This document shows, in pieces, positions 50,045 to 58,537 of a stretch of 64,000 bases of DNA (its first letter is position 1; each line of letters starts with the position of its first letter). A program made the position numbers and the translations under genes. The notes under the pieces are model-generated. The model was not told the DNA's origin. It saw nothing but the letters and a program-made list of their open reading frames with translations, and searched no databases. The DNA comes from Chloracidobacterium sp. (lineage in GTDB: Bacteria > Acidobacteriota > Blastocatellia > Pyrinomonadales > Pyrinomonadaceae): positions 682,001 to 746,000 of the forward strand of contig JADJJY010000001.1 in NCBI GenBank assembly GCA_016706275.1, written 5' to 3'.

Positions 50045-51001
50045 ATGATGAAAGCAATTATTTTATTTATCGTTCTGATTTCGGCATTTGTTTTTGCCGG
50101 TTGCGGCGGCGGGGCGAGTAACAGCCAAAACGAACAAAACACTGATACAAATAGTGCCAAACCTGCAGCCCAAAATCTCGCGGTCGGTGAGCGGCCCCAA
50201 AAGATCAAAGATCTGATGGCCGCTCGCGGCGAACAGGAGACAGCCGAACCGACGATCAAAGTGTTGGAGCCAAAGGCAAACGCGATGCTCACGAGCGCGG
50301 TCGTCAAAGTAAAGCTTGAGATAGGCGGCGATCTAAAAGGCTATATGCCCGGGATGAACGCGGAAACGCACACGGGCAATCATATTCACGTCATCCTCGA
50401 TAATCAGCCTTATGAGGCTTATTACAATCTTGGCAGCGAGTTTGAGCTGCGAAACGTTGTTGACGGCGAGCATACATTGCGCGTTTTTCCGTCAAGGCCT
50501 TGGCACGAAAGCTATAAGAACGAGGGTGCGTTTCAGATCGTGAAATTTACCGTCAAAAATGGTGGCGGCGATAAGACAAAGCCTACGACCACGAGCAACG
50601 GCAACACGATGGCAAACGCCGCTAACACATCCGCCGACCCGAAACCAACGCCCGAGGGCAAGGATATGCAAAATTCGACCGCCGGGCCGGTGGACGCAAC
50701 TAAGCCTTTGCTGACCTACAGCCGGCCTAAGGGCGAGTATAAGGGCGACGATACAAAAGCCGTTATGATCGATTTTTGGTTGAGTAATGCAAAACTGAAG
50801 GGCGACGGCGGCGATTATCGAGTGAGCTGGTCGGTCGACGGCAGCGAGGCAAAATTTATCGACAAATGGGAACCTATCTGGCTGACCGGTTGGGCAGCAG
50901 GAAAACATAAGATAGTTCTAACCCTTGTGGACAAGTACGGCAAGATAGTGGACAACGGCGGATTTAACGCCACGGTTCGCGAGATTACGATCACAAAATA
51001 G
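50045..51001 (+). CDS. Putative lipoprotein with immunoglobulin-like domains
   Basis: A 318-residue exported lipoprotein: signal sequence MMKAIILFIVLISAFVFAGC, where VFAGC is the lipobox and the Cys at residue 20 is lipidated. An Asn/Gln-rich linker follows, then two beta-sandwich-like domains (about residues 75-180, IKVLEPKANAMLTSAVVKVK, and about 220-315, MIDFWLSNAKLKGDGGDYRV) each with the GEHTLRVF/GKHKIVLTL-type closing strand. A Thr/Pro/Asn linker joins them. GAGG at 50035-50038 is the ribosome binding site; the upstream frame to 50009 is not used. Function unknown; surface or periplasmic binding is likely. Confidence 0.75.
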   Translation: MMKAIILFIVLISAFVFAGCGGGASNSQNEQNTDTNSAKPAAQNLAVGERPQKIKDLMAARGEQETAEPTIKVLEPKANAMLTSAVVKVKLEIGGDLKGYMPGMNAETHTGNHIHVILDNQPYEAYYNLGSEFELRNVVDGEHTLRVFPSRPWHESYKNEGAFQIVKFTVKNGGGDKTKPTTTSNGNTMANAANTSADPKPTPEGKDMQNSTAGPVDATKPLLTYSRPKGEYKGDDTKAVMIDFWLSNAKLKGDGGDYRVSWSVDGSEAKFIDKWEPIWLTGWAAGKHKIVLTLVDKYGKIVDNGGFNATVREITITK

Positions 51002-51023
51002 TAACTGGAGAAACATAAAATTA

Positions 51024-51761
51024 ATGCGACGAGAGACGACATCGTGGTTTAGCCACAATTTGGGAATGGACATGCCGCTGGTGGCTTACGGACATGCGGG
51101 GTATCCGCTATTAATGTTCCCGACGGCGGCGGCCGATTATCTGGAGTATGAGCGGTTTTATCTGGTCGATGCGATCAAAGAGTTTATCGAAGCCGGGCAG
51201 ATCCGTGCCTATTCGATCAACTCGGTCAACAAATACAGCTTGCTCAACCGCGAGTCGCACCCTGGCTGGAAAGTCGAGATGCTGTCGCGTTACGACAAAT
51301 ACATTATGGAAGAGGTCCTGCCCCTTATCCGCACCGAATGCGGCGAAGATGCAAAACCTCTGACGACCGGAGCGAGTCTCGGCGCTCTACTTGCGGCGAA
51401 TACATATTTCAAACACTCCGATAATTTCCGCGGAACGGTCGCAATGAGCGGCAGTTATGACATTTATAACTATCTGGATAAGGGGTATTACGACGACAAT
51501 GTCTATTTTAATAACCCCGATATGTACCTGCGAAATCTAAACGACGACTATCATCTACCACGTCTGCAAAAGGCCGATTCGATCGTCGTAGTGACAGGGC
51601 AAGGGTCGTTCGAAGCACCGGACCGCAGCCGCGAATTCTCGGGACTGCTCCATTCCAAAGGTATCCCTCATCGTCTTGATCTCTGGGGCCACGACGTCAA
51701 CCACGACTGGGTCTGGTGGAGGAGAATGTTGCCGTATTATCTTGGTGAGTTTTTGAAATAG
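51024..51761 (+). CDS. Alpha/beta-hydrolase, putative esterase
   Basis: A cytoplasmic 245-residue alpha/beta hydrolase of the 'esterase family' (related to YbbA/FrsA-like acidobacterial proteins). The nucleophile is the Ser in TTGASLGALLAANTY (GxSxG variant G-A-S-L-G, about residue 122). Earlier, MPLVAYGHAGYPLLMFPTAA marks the oxyanion region; the catalytic Asp and His are probably in SIVVVTGQGSFEAPDRSR and LWGHDVNHDWVWW. Ribosome binding site CTGGAG 8 bases upstream. It follows the lipoprotein gene by 22 bases, so co-transcription is likely. Substrate unknown. Confidence 0.82.
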   Translation: MRRETTSWFSHNLGMDMPLVAYGHAGYPLLMFPTAAADYLEYERFYLVDAIKEFIEAGQIRAYSINSVNKYSLLNRESHPGWKVEMLSRYDKYIMEEVLPLIRTECGEDAKPLTTGASLGALLAANTYFKHSDNFRGTVAMSGSYDIYNYLDKGYYDDNVYFNNPDMYLRNLNDDYHLPRLQKADSIVVVTGQGSFEAPDRSREFSGLLHSKGIPHRLDLWGHDVNHDWVWWRRMLPYYLGEFLK

Positions 51762-51800
51762 TCAGAACCGCACGTGTGAGCGGGCGGCCAGTTCCATAAA

Positions 51801-51840
51801 AAATAAGACCGCAGCTCAAAATGAGGTTGCGGTCTTTATT
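51801..51840. terminator. Bidirectional terminator between esterase and PBP1a genes
   Basis: AAGACCGCA (51805-51813) pairs with TGCGGTCTT (51828-51836); a short inner CTCA/TGAG extends the stem. An A-run on the left and T-run on the right suit both strands. It separates the convergent genes ending at 51761 and 51874. Confidence 0.75.
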
Positions 51841-51873
51841 CTTAGCTACCCTACTCACGCAGGGCGTCCTGAC

Positions 51874-54426
51874 TTATCCATCTCCTTTTTTCCCTTTACG
51901 CTTTTCACCGGCCGGTTTTTCAACAGTCGGTTGCGGACGCGGAGTTGACTGAATGACCGGCGGTCTGACTATCGGCGGCCGATCAGGGGTAGTATCGGTC
52001 GGTTTTGTTGTTGTCGTTCCAGAATCGGTTATCGTCGTGCCCGTCGGCGGCGCATTGGGGTCAACTTTTGTGTCAGTCGAGACGATTGCTCCGCTCTTCT
52101 TAGCGCTGAGATCCGCTTCCTGCAGAGACTCAAGCTCCTCACGCTTACGCATTTCCATCTCACGTTTTACATCAGAAGGCATCGGCGGAGGATTTGGGAA
52201 CGATTCGCGCGGCTTGTTTTTCATGAAGGGGATCATGAAAGCATTAAAATACGGCACCGCCCCGTGGCCGCCGGTCATCCCGGCTCCGAGTGATTCTTTA
52301 CGCAGCGGATTTCCCATCCAGATGCCGGTCACATAAGTCGGCGTATAGCCAAGAAACCACACGTCTGTTTCGTTGTTGACGGTACCCGTCTTTCCGGCCA
52401 GCGGATGGCCGCCGGCACTTGCACCTGATGCAGTTCCGCCGCCGGAGACAACACCGCGCATCATTTGGACCATCGTCAATGCAACGTATTCGCTCGTTAC
52501 TTTTGAGCTTTGATTTTCGTACTGCTCCAGCAAACTGCCATCGCGGTTATAGACCTTGCGGATAAGATGCGGCGTCATACGAATGCCCTTATTCGGAAAG
52601 GCTGAATACGCAGCCGTCATCTCCAGCAGCGAAGCCTCACTCGCACCGAGAGCCGATGGCAGACTTGGAGCCATCGGGTTTGTGATGCCAAACCGGCGGA
52701 CCATCTGAGCACCTGCCTGGATGCCGACCTGTTCGAGCAGGTGGACGGCGGCAATATTGTACGATTTGGCGAGTGCGATCTTCAACGGCACGTTCGGATG
52801 GCTCGGGGCACCACCGTAATTGGTCGGCTGCCAGCCGCCGCGTTTTATCGGAGCACCGCTGACGATCATATCCGGCGTCATACCGTCCTCGACCGCAGCT
52901 GTATAGATAAAAGGCTTGTATGCCGATCCCGTCTGACGCAATCCTTGAGTCGCGTTGTTAAATTTACTGGTGTGAAAATCGTAGCCGCCGACCATCGCGA
53001 CGATCTCGCCGGTGTGCGAATTTATGCAAACGATCGACGCCTGAACCTCGGGCACCTGCTTAAGTTCAACGTCCAAAGTTTGCTTTTCCTTGTCAACGCT
53101 TTTCACTAGAAACTCAGCCAAAAAGCCCGGTTTTAGCTCATCCTTAGGCCGTTTCCCGCTCCGGCCCATGTTGGCAGGGCGTACGATCGCCTTATAACGG
53201 CCAAATCGGACACCAACCTCGTCAGCGTTGTTGTTTGACTTCATGACAAGGCCTTTAATGTATTCGCCCTCGGTGTAATCGTCGCCGTACCAATCGGCGT
53301 GCTTGAACGAATTTAGTGCCTTGTCGATCTCCTTTTCGTCCGTCATCGGCACTTCGTTCTCATCGAGCAGGATGTTCTGGTATTCCGACCGCCATTTCCG
53401 GCCGGCGTCATAACTCCGAAGCCGCTGGCGTATGGCCTGGGTAGCGAGCTTTTGCGCCTCGATGTTGATGGTCGTGTAGACCTTGAGGCCGCCTTGGGCA
53501 ACGCGGGTAGTGTATTTTTCTTCGAGATATTTTCGGACATCCTCGACCGGATAATCCCAAGCGGTCGATTTTGGCTGCGATTGATAATAGGCAGTATCGG
53601 CGAGCGTGATCGGTTTTGCCTTGGCCGCATCTACGTCGGACTGTGAGTATTTGTCGGGAAAATACTTCGTCATCTGGTCGAGCACGATGTCGCGGCGCAT
53701 CTTTGCCTTTTCCATGTTGCGGGTCGGCGAATACTCCGGCGACTTAGGAATAGCCGCAAGCAATGCTGCCTCTTCGAGGCTGAGATCTTTAACAGATTTG
53801 CCAAAATACGTCCGAGAACCGGCCTCAAACCCGTATGCACCGGCGCCGAGAAATACGTAGTTCATATACATCTCGAGTATCTGGTCTTTTGTATAAAGCC
53901 GCTCGATCTGCAGGGCGACGGCCCATTCGTTGACCTTTCGGGTGTAGGTCTGGTCTTTGTAAAGAAAGAGATTTTTGGCAAGCTGCTGGGTGATCGTCGA
54001 TCCACCCTCGACCTTGCCGGTCGTCAGATTTTTGAAAATAACCCCGACGATGCGGTATGGGTCGATGCCGATGTGGTCGCGAAACCGATAATCCTCGACC
54101 GCGATCAGGGCGTCAGTGACTTTGTCCGGTACGTCCTGTATTTTGATCGGGATGCGCTTTTCGAGAGCAAATTCGGCGAGAATTGTTTCGCCGTCGTCGG
54201 CGTAGATCGTCGTTACTTGCGGCGGACGATACGTCGCGAGAGCCGAAACCTCGACCGAGTAACGGGAATTATTAAGGTAATACGAGGCCAGCACGCCGGT
54301 CAACGCACCGGCGGAAACAGCAAGTAGCAGAGCGATAACAAGCATCGCCAGGGTCGAAAAACCGCTCCTTTTGCTACCGTTTGACACCGCTTCGGCGGTC
54401 TTTAATTTCTTTACATCTACAGCCAC
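51874..54426 (-). CDS. Class A penicillin-binding protein (PBP1a-like)
   Basis: Bifunctional peptidoglycan synthase of 850 residues, last gene of the mre operon. One membrane anchor (about 22-50). Glycosyltransferase-51 domain: EDYRFRDHIGIDPYRIVG with the catalytic Glu, then GGSTITQQLAKNLFLYKD. The transpeptidase domain has SxxK in TGSAYKPFIYTAA (about 490), SYN in LAKSYNIAAVHLLE and KTG in LAGKTGTVNNETDVWF (about 665). A Pro/Thr-rich C-terminal tail (about 760-850) ends GEKRKGKKGDG. Start GTG 54424-54426. Works with MreB/RodA/PBP2 in lateral wall growth. Confidence 0.94.
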   Translation of the reverse strand: MAVDVKKLKTAEAVSNGSKRSGFSTLAMLVIALLLAVSAGALTGVLASYYLNNSRYSVEVSALATYRPPQVTTIYADDGETILAEFALEKRIPIKIQDVPDKVTDALIAVEDYRFRDHIGIDPYRIVGVIFKNLTTGKVEGGSTITQQLAKNLFLYKDQTYTRKVNEWAVALQIERLYTKDQILEMYMNYVFLGAGAYGFEAGSRTYFGKSVKDLSLEEAALLAAIPKSPEYSPTRNMEKAKMRRDIVLDQMTKYFPDKYSQSDVDAAKAKPITLADTAYYQSQPKSTAWDYPVEDVRKYLEEKYTTRVAQGGLKVYTTINIEAQKLATQAIRQRLRSYDAGRKWRSEYQNILLDENEVPMTDEKEIDKALNSFKHADWYGDDYTEGEYIKGLVMKSNNNADEVGVRFGRYKAIVRPANMGRSGKRPKDELKPGFLAEFLVKSVDKEKQTLDVELKQVPEVQASIVCINSHTGEIVAMVGGYDFHTSKFNNATQGLRQTGSAYKPFIYTAAVEDGMTPDMIVSGAPIKRGGWQPTNYGGAPSHPNVPLKIALAKSYNIAAVHLLEQVGIQAGAQMVRRFGITNPMAPSLPSALGASEASLLEMTAAYSAFPNKGIRMTPHLIRKVYNRDGSLLEQYENQSSKVTSEYVALTMVQMMRGVVSGGGTASGASAGGHPLAGKTGTVNNETDVWFLGYTPTYVTGIWMGNPLRKESLGAGMTGGHGAVPYFNAFMIPFMKNKPRESFPNPPPMPSDVKREMEMRKREELESLQEADLSAKKSGAIVSTDTKVDPNAPPTGTTITDSGTTTTKPTDTTPDRPPIVRPPVIQSTPRPQPTVEKPAGEKRKGKKGDG

Positions 54427-54441
54427 TTTTCTTACTACCTC

Positions 54442-55560
54442 CTAGTTCACAAAACGACGCAGCTTAACGCTGACCACAAAACCGATCGCGACGAATGTCG
54501 ATAAAAGTGCCGACAGTCCGGCGCTCATCAGCGGCAGCGGGACACCGATCACCGGCAGGACTCCGAGAGCCATGCCGACGTTCATAAATATCTGAAATAC
54601 CATCCCGCATACAATCGACATTATAACAAGCATTCCCGCCCGGTCGGAAGCTTCGCGCGCTCCTGCGATCATGCGCGAGAGCAATATCGCATACGCGAGC
54701 AGCAGCGACACGCAGCCTATAAAGCCTGTGTTCTCAGCCGTTACAGCAAAAATAAAGTCCGTCTGCGGTTCGGGTAAAAATTTTAATACGCTTTGAGATG
54801 TTTCGGTGTCGCCCTGATTTCCGGCTAGGCCGCCTTTGCCGACGGTGATGGTCGATTGGATCGTGTGATATCCATAACCACGCGGATCGCCGCTGTCCGG
54901 GTCTGTGATCGCCAGGATCCGCTCCTGTTGATAGCGCTTGATCTTGCCGGTTTTGACCCCGACCGTCCAGGCGACCGGTATGAGGATAGCTGCCGCAACA
55001 ACCGTTATGATCACATATCGGATCTTGATCCCCGACAAAAAGAACATTGCCGCGAGTATCGGAAAGTAGGTGATCGCCTGTCCCGCATCCGGCTCTAGTA
55101 AGATCAACACTACCGGACCCGCAAAGATCGCACCGCCGATGAGCATTTCCTTTAATCGCAAATTGCCGGATTTTCGTGCTCCAAAATATTTCGCGAGCAT
55201 GAGCACCGTGGGGATCTTAACAAATTCCGAAGGCTGAAATTGCCCGACGATCGGCAGACGAACCCATGCTTTTTGGCCGTTGACCTGCACGCCAAGCGGC
55301 GTCAGCACAAGGAATAGCAAAATGAGCCCACCGACATAAAATATAGGTGCCGAATCGATCAACCGACGATAATCGGTAAAGCAAACGATAATAAAAGCGA
55401 CGAGGGCGATGAGTATGCCGATGATCTGCTTTGACCAATAGCCTTCGGTAGGTGTGGCATTGTGGATCTGCCAAACACCAAACGACGCGATCGCGATGGC
55501 CAGCAAGGCTGTCAGCCAGTCAAAATCCTTAAGATCGCGCTTTTCGATTATTGCTACCAT
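54442..55560 (-). CDS. rodA: Rod-shape SEDS glycosyltransferase RodA
   Basis: Polytopic SEDS peptidoglycan polymerase of 372 residues that works with the PBP2 encoded just upstream. Conserved points: GYWSKQIIGILIALVAFIIV (early helices), WVRLPIVGQFQPSEFVKIPT (family loop; PSE), LILLEPDAGQAITYFPI with the catalytic Asp, and FIFAVTAENTGFIGC, then the last helices ending VSVKLRRFV. Start ATG 55558-55560, 12 bases downstream of the PBP2 stop. Inner membrane. Confidence 0.94.
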   Translation of the reverse strand: MVAIIEKRDLKDFDWLTALLAIAIASFGVWQIHNATPTEGYWSKQIIGILIALVAFIIVCFTDYRRLIDSAPIFYVGGLILLFLVLTPLGVQVNGQKAWVRLPIVGQFQPSEFVKIPTVLMLAKYFGARKSGNLRLKEMLIGGAIFAGPVVLILLEPDAGQAITYFPILAAMFFLSGIKIRYVIITVVAAAILIPVAWTVGVKTGKIKRYQQERILAITDPDSGDPRGYGYHTIQSTITVGKGGLAGNQGDTETSQSVLKFLPEPQTDFIFAVTAENTGFIGCVSLLLAYAILLSRMIAGAREASDRAGMLVIMSIVCGMVFQIFMNVGMALGVLPVIGVPLPLMSAGLSALLSTFVAIGFVVSVKLRRFVN

Positions 55561-55572
55561 CGGGGGTAAAAA

Positions 55573-57465
55573 CTATCTTTTTGCCACTGTTTCGGGCGGT
55601 GCCGCGCCTTTGTCATGGAGCGACATATATGTTTCGTATACGCCCCGTACGGCAGGGGCTGCGTGACTGCCGCCGAAACCGACGTTTTCAATTAAGGCGA
55701 TTACGGCGATCTCAGGCTTGTATGCAGGGGCAAAACTGACAAACCACGCATGATCTTTTTTATCGCCAACGTCTTTGCCGAGCTCGGCGACTTGGGCCGT
55801 ACCGGTTTTGCCGGCGATCTCAAAATTAGGGATGCGGATGGCACCCGCGGTTCCGCCGCCGTTCACCACACCCCACATACCTTTGATGACCATATCCCAT
55901 TGATCAGGGGTTGCTTCGAGGATCTTGGGTTCGGGATGGGCAAAGCCAACGGCCGGACGGGCAGCGAAATAATCGCTTTCGCCCTCAGTGCCGACGGCGG
56001 GGATCGCTTTGAATTCTTTTAGAAAATGCGGCGTGTACATCTTGCCCCGCATACCGATACTTGCGACCGCACGGAGCATCGAGATCGGCGTTACTACAAC
56101 GGTATCCTGGCCGATTCCTGAATAAACGGTGCGGATATCACTCCATTTGCCCTCATTTTTTACGATATAGGGCATCCACGATTTTGGTGTTTGCGGGACC
56201 TTTTCGTTGGGCAGATCGATGCCGGAGCGTTTGTCGTAGCCAAAATCCTCGACCATCTTTATCACTCCGTCGATACCCATTTTTAGCGCGAGGCGATAAT
56301 AATAGCCGTCGCAAGACTTTGTAATAGCGTAACTTAGCGGAGGCGAGCCGTGGCTGCCCATACAACGGGTAAATTTATTACCGATGGTAATGCCGCCGCC
56401 GCAGGCGAGGTTTGAATGTGCGACGGTGATCGCCCCTTGCTGCAGGCCGGCGACAGATTCGGGAAGTTTCCAGGTCGATCCCGGCGGATAACGGCCCTGG
56501 ATGGCACGGTTGTAAAGCGGGCGTTTTTCGTCCTGCCAGTAAGCCGCGATAGCCTGACGGCCCTCGGGTGTCGAGCTGCCTTTTACAAAGATATTCGGGT
56601 CAAATGACGGAGCCGATGCCATCGCAAGCATCTCGCCATTGTTCGGGTCCATTGCGATGATAGTCCCGCGTTTGGTCGCTGACTCTGCCAGCTGCTTTTC
56701 AGCACGGTTCTGAATATCAAGATCGATGGTCGAAACGAGGTCCTGTCCCGCCTGAGGTTTTACGATCTCAAGCTCGCTTTGGACGCGGCCTTTGCTGTCG
56801 ACGAGCACCTTGCGATAGCCCGGCCGGCCACGCAAGTATTCGTCATAATACTGTTCGAGCCCGCCTTTGCCGATGATATCTCCGGGGCGAAAGCCTTTGT
56901 CCTGAAACTCGGGTTCCTTGAGCTGATTTGGACTGATCTCACCGACATAGCCGAGCACGTGCGCAAGCGTGGTACCAAGCGGGTAAAAACGTTGCGGCTG
57001 CAGCTCGACGCGGAGCTCGGGAAACTCGAGCGAGTGTGCCTCGACCCAGGTGATATCTTCGATACCGACATTTTCTTTGAGAACCATCGTCTCAAATTCG
57101 TTTTGTTTTTTGATCAGGCTGAGACGCTCGACGACGAACTGGCGATCCATCTTTAGTCCGTTCGAATAGGTCTCGACGCGGTCAGTTACATTGACCGACT
57201 TGAGCGGTTCGTTGGATAGAACGACGTTGTAGGTCGGCCTCGAATCGACGAGCAGCTTGCCGTTGCGGTCAAAAATTGCTCCTCGTGGTGCCGGGATCGG
57301 GATAAAGCGGACGCGTTGATTTTCGGCCCGTTCGCTAAAATATTCACCGCGAACGACCTGTAAATAATACAGCCGTATTCCTAACAGCGTAAGCAAGATA
57401 AAGGCGAGCACCTGGATCGTGCCAACCCTTAACCCGAGTTTTTGAACGTGATCACCTATTTTCAT
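55573..57465 (-). CDS. mrdA: Penicillin-binding protein 2 (elongasome transpeptidase)
   Basis: Monofunctional class B transpeptidase of 630 residues. One N-terminal membrane helix (about 17-38), a dimerisation/pedestal region (PAPRGAIFDRNGKLLVDSRP, about 58) and the transpeptidase domain with SxxK in YPPGSTWKLPESVAG (about 322), SxN-type SCD in AITKSCDGYYYR (about 375) and KTG in FEIAGKTGTAQV (about 545). The SxN motif is Ser-Cys-Asp, a conservative family variant. It forms the RodA-PBP2 complex with the next gene. Start ATG 57463-57465, 17 bases after the mreD stop. Confidence 0.95.
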   Translation of the reverse strand: MKIGDHVQKLGLRVGTIQVLAFILLTLLGIRLYYLQVVRGEYFSERAENQRVRFIPIPAPRGAIFDRNGKLLVDSRPTYNVVLSNEPLKSVNVTDRVETYSNGLKMDRQFVVERLSLIKKQNEFETMVLKENVGIEDITWVEAHSLEFPELRVELQPQRFYPLGTTLAHVLGYVGEISPNQLKEPEFQDKGFRPGDIIGKGGLEQYYDEYLRGRPGYRKVLVDSKGRVQSELEIVKPQAGQDLVSTIDLDIQNRAEKQLAESATKRGTIIAMDPNNGEMLAMASAPSFDPNIFVKGSSTPEGRQAIAAYWQDEKRPLYNRAIQGRYPPGSTWKLPESVAGLQQGAITVAHSNLACGGGITIGNKFTRCMGSHGSPPLSYAITKSCDGYYYRLALKMGIDGVIKMVEDFGYDKRSGIDLPNEKVPQTPKSWMPYIVKNEGKWSDIRTVYSGIGQDTVVVTPISMLRAVASIGMRGKMYTPHFLKEFKAIPAVGTEGESDYFAARPAVGFAHPEPKILEATPDQWDMVIKGMWGVVNGGGTAGAIRIPNFEIAGKTGTAQVAELGKDVGDKKDHAWFVSFAPAYKPEIAVIALIENVGFGGSHAAPAVRGVYETYMSLHDKGAAPPETVAKR

Positions 57466-57482
57466 CTTTCGTTAAACGTCAA

Positions 57483-58028
57483 TCATTTGCCTAATCTGAT
57501 GGGGTTTCGCCGCCGAGTTTGGCGTCTCGGTGCAAAAACATCGCGTTTTTTACGCCGCGTTCGGTCACCCGACAGCGTTTGCAGCAGCAGGTAAACAAGC
57601 GTTCCGGCGATGGTCGTGCCGATCAGCGAATAGGCGGCCGTCACGAGCACATCATTCCCCGGCGGCTGGCCGAACAGCCTATGCAGGCCGTAATAGATCA
57701 TATCGTCAAGCAAACATGCACCAGCTATGACGGGGATTCGGAGGATCAGGTTGTCCATATAGACGCGCCGAGTGATCTCGCAAACGATGTATGCCACGAC
57801 CGTTTTTGAAAAGCCGTTGGCACCGAGCAAACCTCCGCTCAAGGCGTCGATGGAGATACCAGCAATGGAGCCAAAAAGCAGTGCGCGGATCGAGTTACGC
57901 TGGAGCGCGGCATAGACGACGATGATCAGCGGAAAATCAATATATGCAAACGGTTCCCATACATTTCGAAGCGTCCATTGCAGGATGATCGCGATTATCA
58001 AGCTGATTGTTAATTTGACGCCTTCCAC
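57483..58028 (-). CDS. mreD: Rod-shape protein MreD
   Basis: Small polytopic inner-membrane protein of 181 residues with about five helices (ISLIIAIILQWTLRNV; VAYIVCEITRRVYMDN; GTTIAGTLVYLLLQTLSG) and the typical ALQRNSIRALLFGSIAGISI segment. The C-terminus is highly basic (TRRKKRDVFAPRRQTRRRN). Start GTG 58026-58028 with no ribosome binding site: directly upstream lies the left inverted repeat of the S23 cassette, so the native initiation region may have been displaced by the insertion. Confidence 0.88.
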   Translation of the reverse strand: MEGVKLTISLIIAIILQWTLRNVWEPFAYIDFPLIIVVYAALQRNSIRALLFGSIAGISIDALSGGLLGANGFSKTVVAYIVCEITRRVYMDNLILRIPVIAGACLLDDMIYYGLHRLFGQPPGNDVLVTAAYSLIGTTIAGTLVYLLLQTLSGDRTRRKKRDVFAPRRQTRRRNPIRLGK

Positions 58029-58049
58029 TTGTTTATAGTTCCGAGTTCA

Positions 58050-58069
58050 AAGTTCCGAGTTCCGAGTTT
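58050..58069 (+). repeat. Left inverted repeat of the S23 cassette
   Basis: AAGTTCCGAGTTCCGAGTTT, exact reverse complement of 58518-58537. A further partial copy (AGTTCCGAGTTC) lies at 58037-58048. Confidence 0.85.
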
Positions 58070-58084
58070 AAGATTTTCTCTTTA

Positions 58085-58474
58085 CTATGTAAATTTTTTT
58101 CCTTTAAGATCGGACTGTCTAAGATAGTTCATAAAACCGCCGATCATGCGTCCGGTTTGGTCAAAGTGATCGTATGTACATTGAAAGTCTTCGGCGGTAA
58201 TAAAATCCTGGTCGAGTGCAACGTATAGTTGTGACCTTGCTTCTCCGCATGATGCTTTTGCAATGCTCAAAAAATTTATGAACTCCCGATTACCGTCACG
58301 TTCAAAGCCCTCTGCGATATTCGACATTACTGAAACCGATGACCGTCGAATTTGATCCTTTAGCCCAAAGTCACGAGTGAAATCACCTGAGGAAGAAAGC
58401 TGATATATCTTCTTCGTAACTTCTCTTGCACGTTTCCACGCTTCTATATCTTCAAATCTCTCAATACTTGGCAT
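58085..58474 (-). CDS. Four-helix-bundle protein, S23/IVS family
   Basis: A 129-residue soluble protein of the S23 ribosomal-intervening-sequence family (TIGR02436). Diagnostic pieces: FEDIEAWKRAREVTKKIYQL at the start, FGLKDQIRRSSVSVMSNIAE (with the family's LxxQIRRSxxSIxxNIAEG), GFERDGNREFINFLSIAKAS and EARSQLYVALDQDFIT. Homologues assemble as pentameric barrels and may bind nucleic acid; the true function is unknown. GGAGGG lies 10 bases ahead of ATG 58472-58474, so it carries its own translation signals. It splits mreC from mreD, which is not usual in this operon. Confidence 0.9.
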   Translation of the reverse strand: MPSIERFEDIEAWKRAREVTKKIYQLSSSGDFTRDFGLKDQIRRSSVSVMSNIAEGFERDGNREFINFLSIAKASCGEARSQLYVALDQDFITAEDFQCTYDHFDQTGRMIGGFMNYLRQSDLKGKKFT

Positions 58475-58517
58475 ATTTGTGTTCCCTCCAAATATATTTA
58501 GTTTATTAGACCTCGCA

Positions 58518-58537
58518 AAACTCGGAACTCGGAACTT
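58518..58537 (-). repeat. Right inverted repeat of the S23 cassette
   Basis: AAACTCGGAACTCGGAACTT. Its last two bases belong to the mreC stop codon (58536-58538 read on the minus strand). Confidence 0.85.

Larger units (their letters stand above)
58050..58537. mobile_element. Putative IR-bounded S23 cassette inserted in the mre operon
   Basis: 488-bp unit bounded by perfect 20-bp inverted repeats and containing a single gene of the S23/IVS four-helix-bundle family on the operon strand. The right repeat runs into the mreC stop codon, the left one ends 22 bases before mreD. No transposase and no recognised target-site duplication. Relatives of this protein are known inside 23S rRNA intervening sequences, which are bounded by stem-forming inverted repeats of similar size; the same plan in a protein operon suggests the same type of unit. 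Confidence 0.6.

Noticed and set aside
58085..58474. Avd accessory protein of a diversity-generating retroelement
   Set aside because: Avd is a similar four-helix bundle, but there is no reverse transcriptase, template repeat or variable repeat nearby, and the QIRRSSVSVMSNIAEG block fits S23/IVS proteins.
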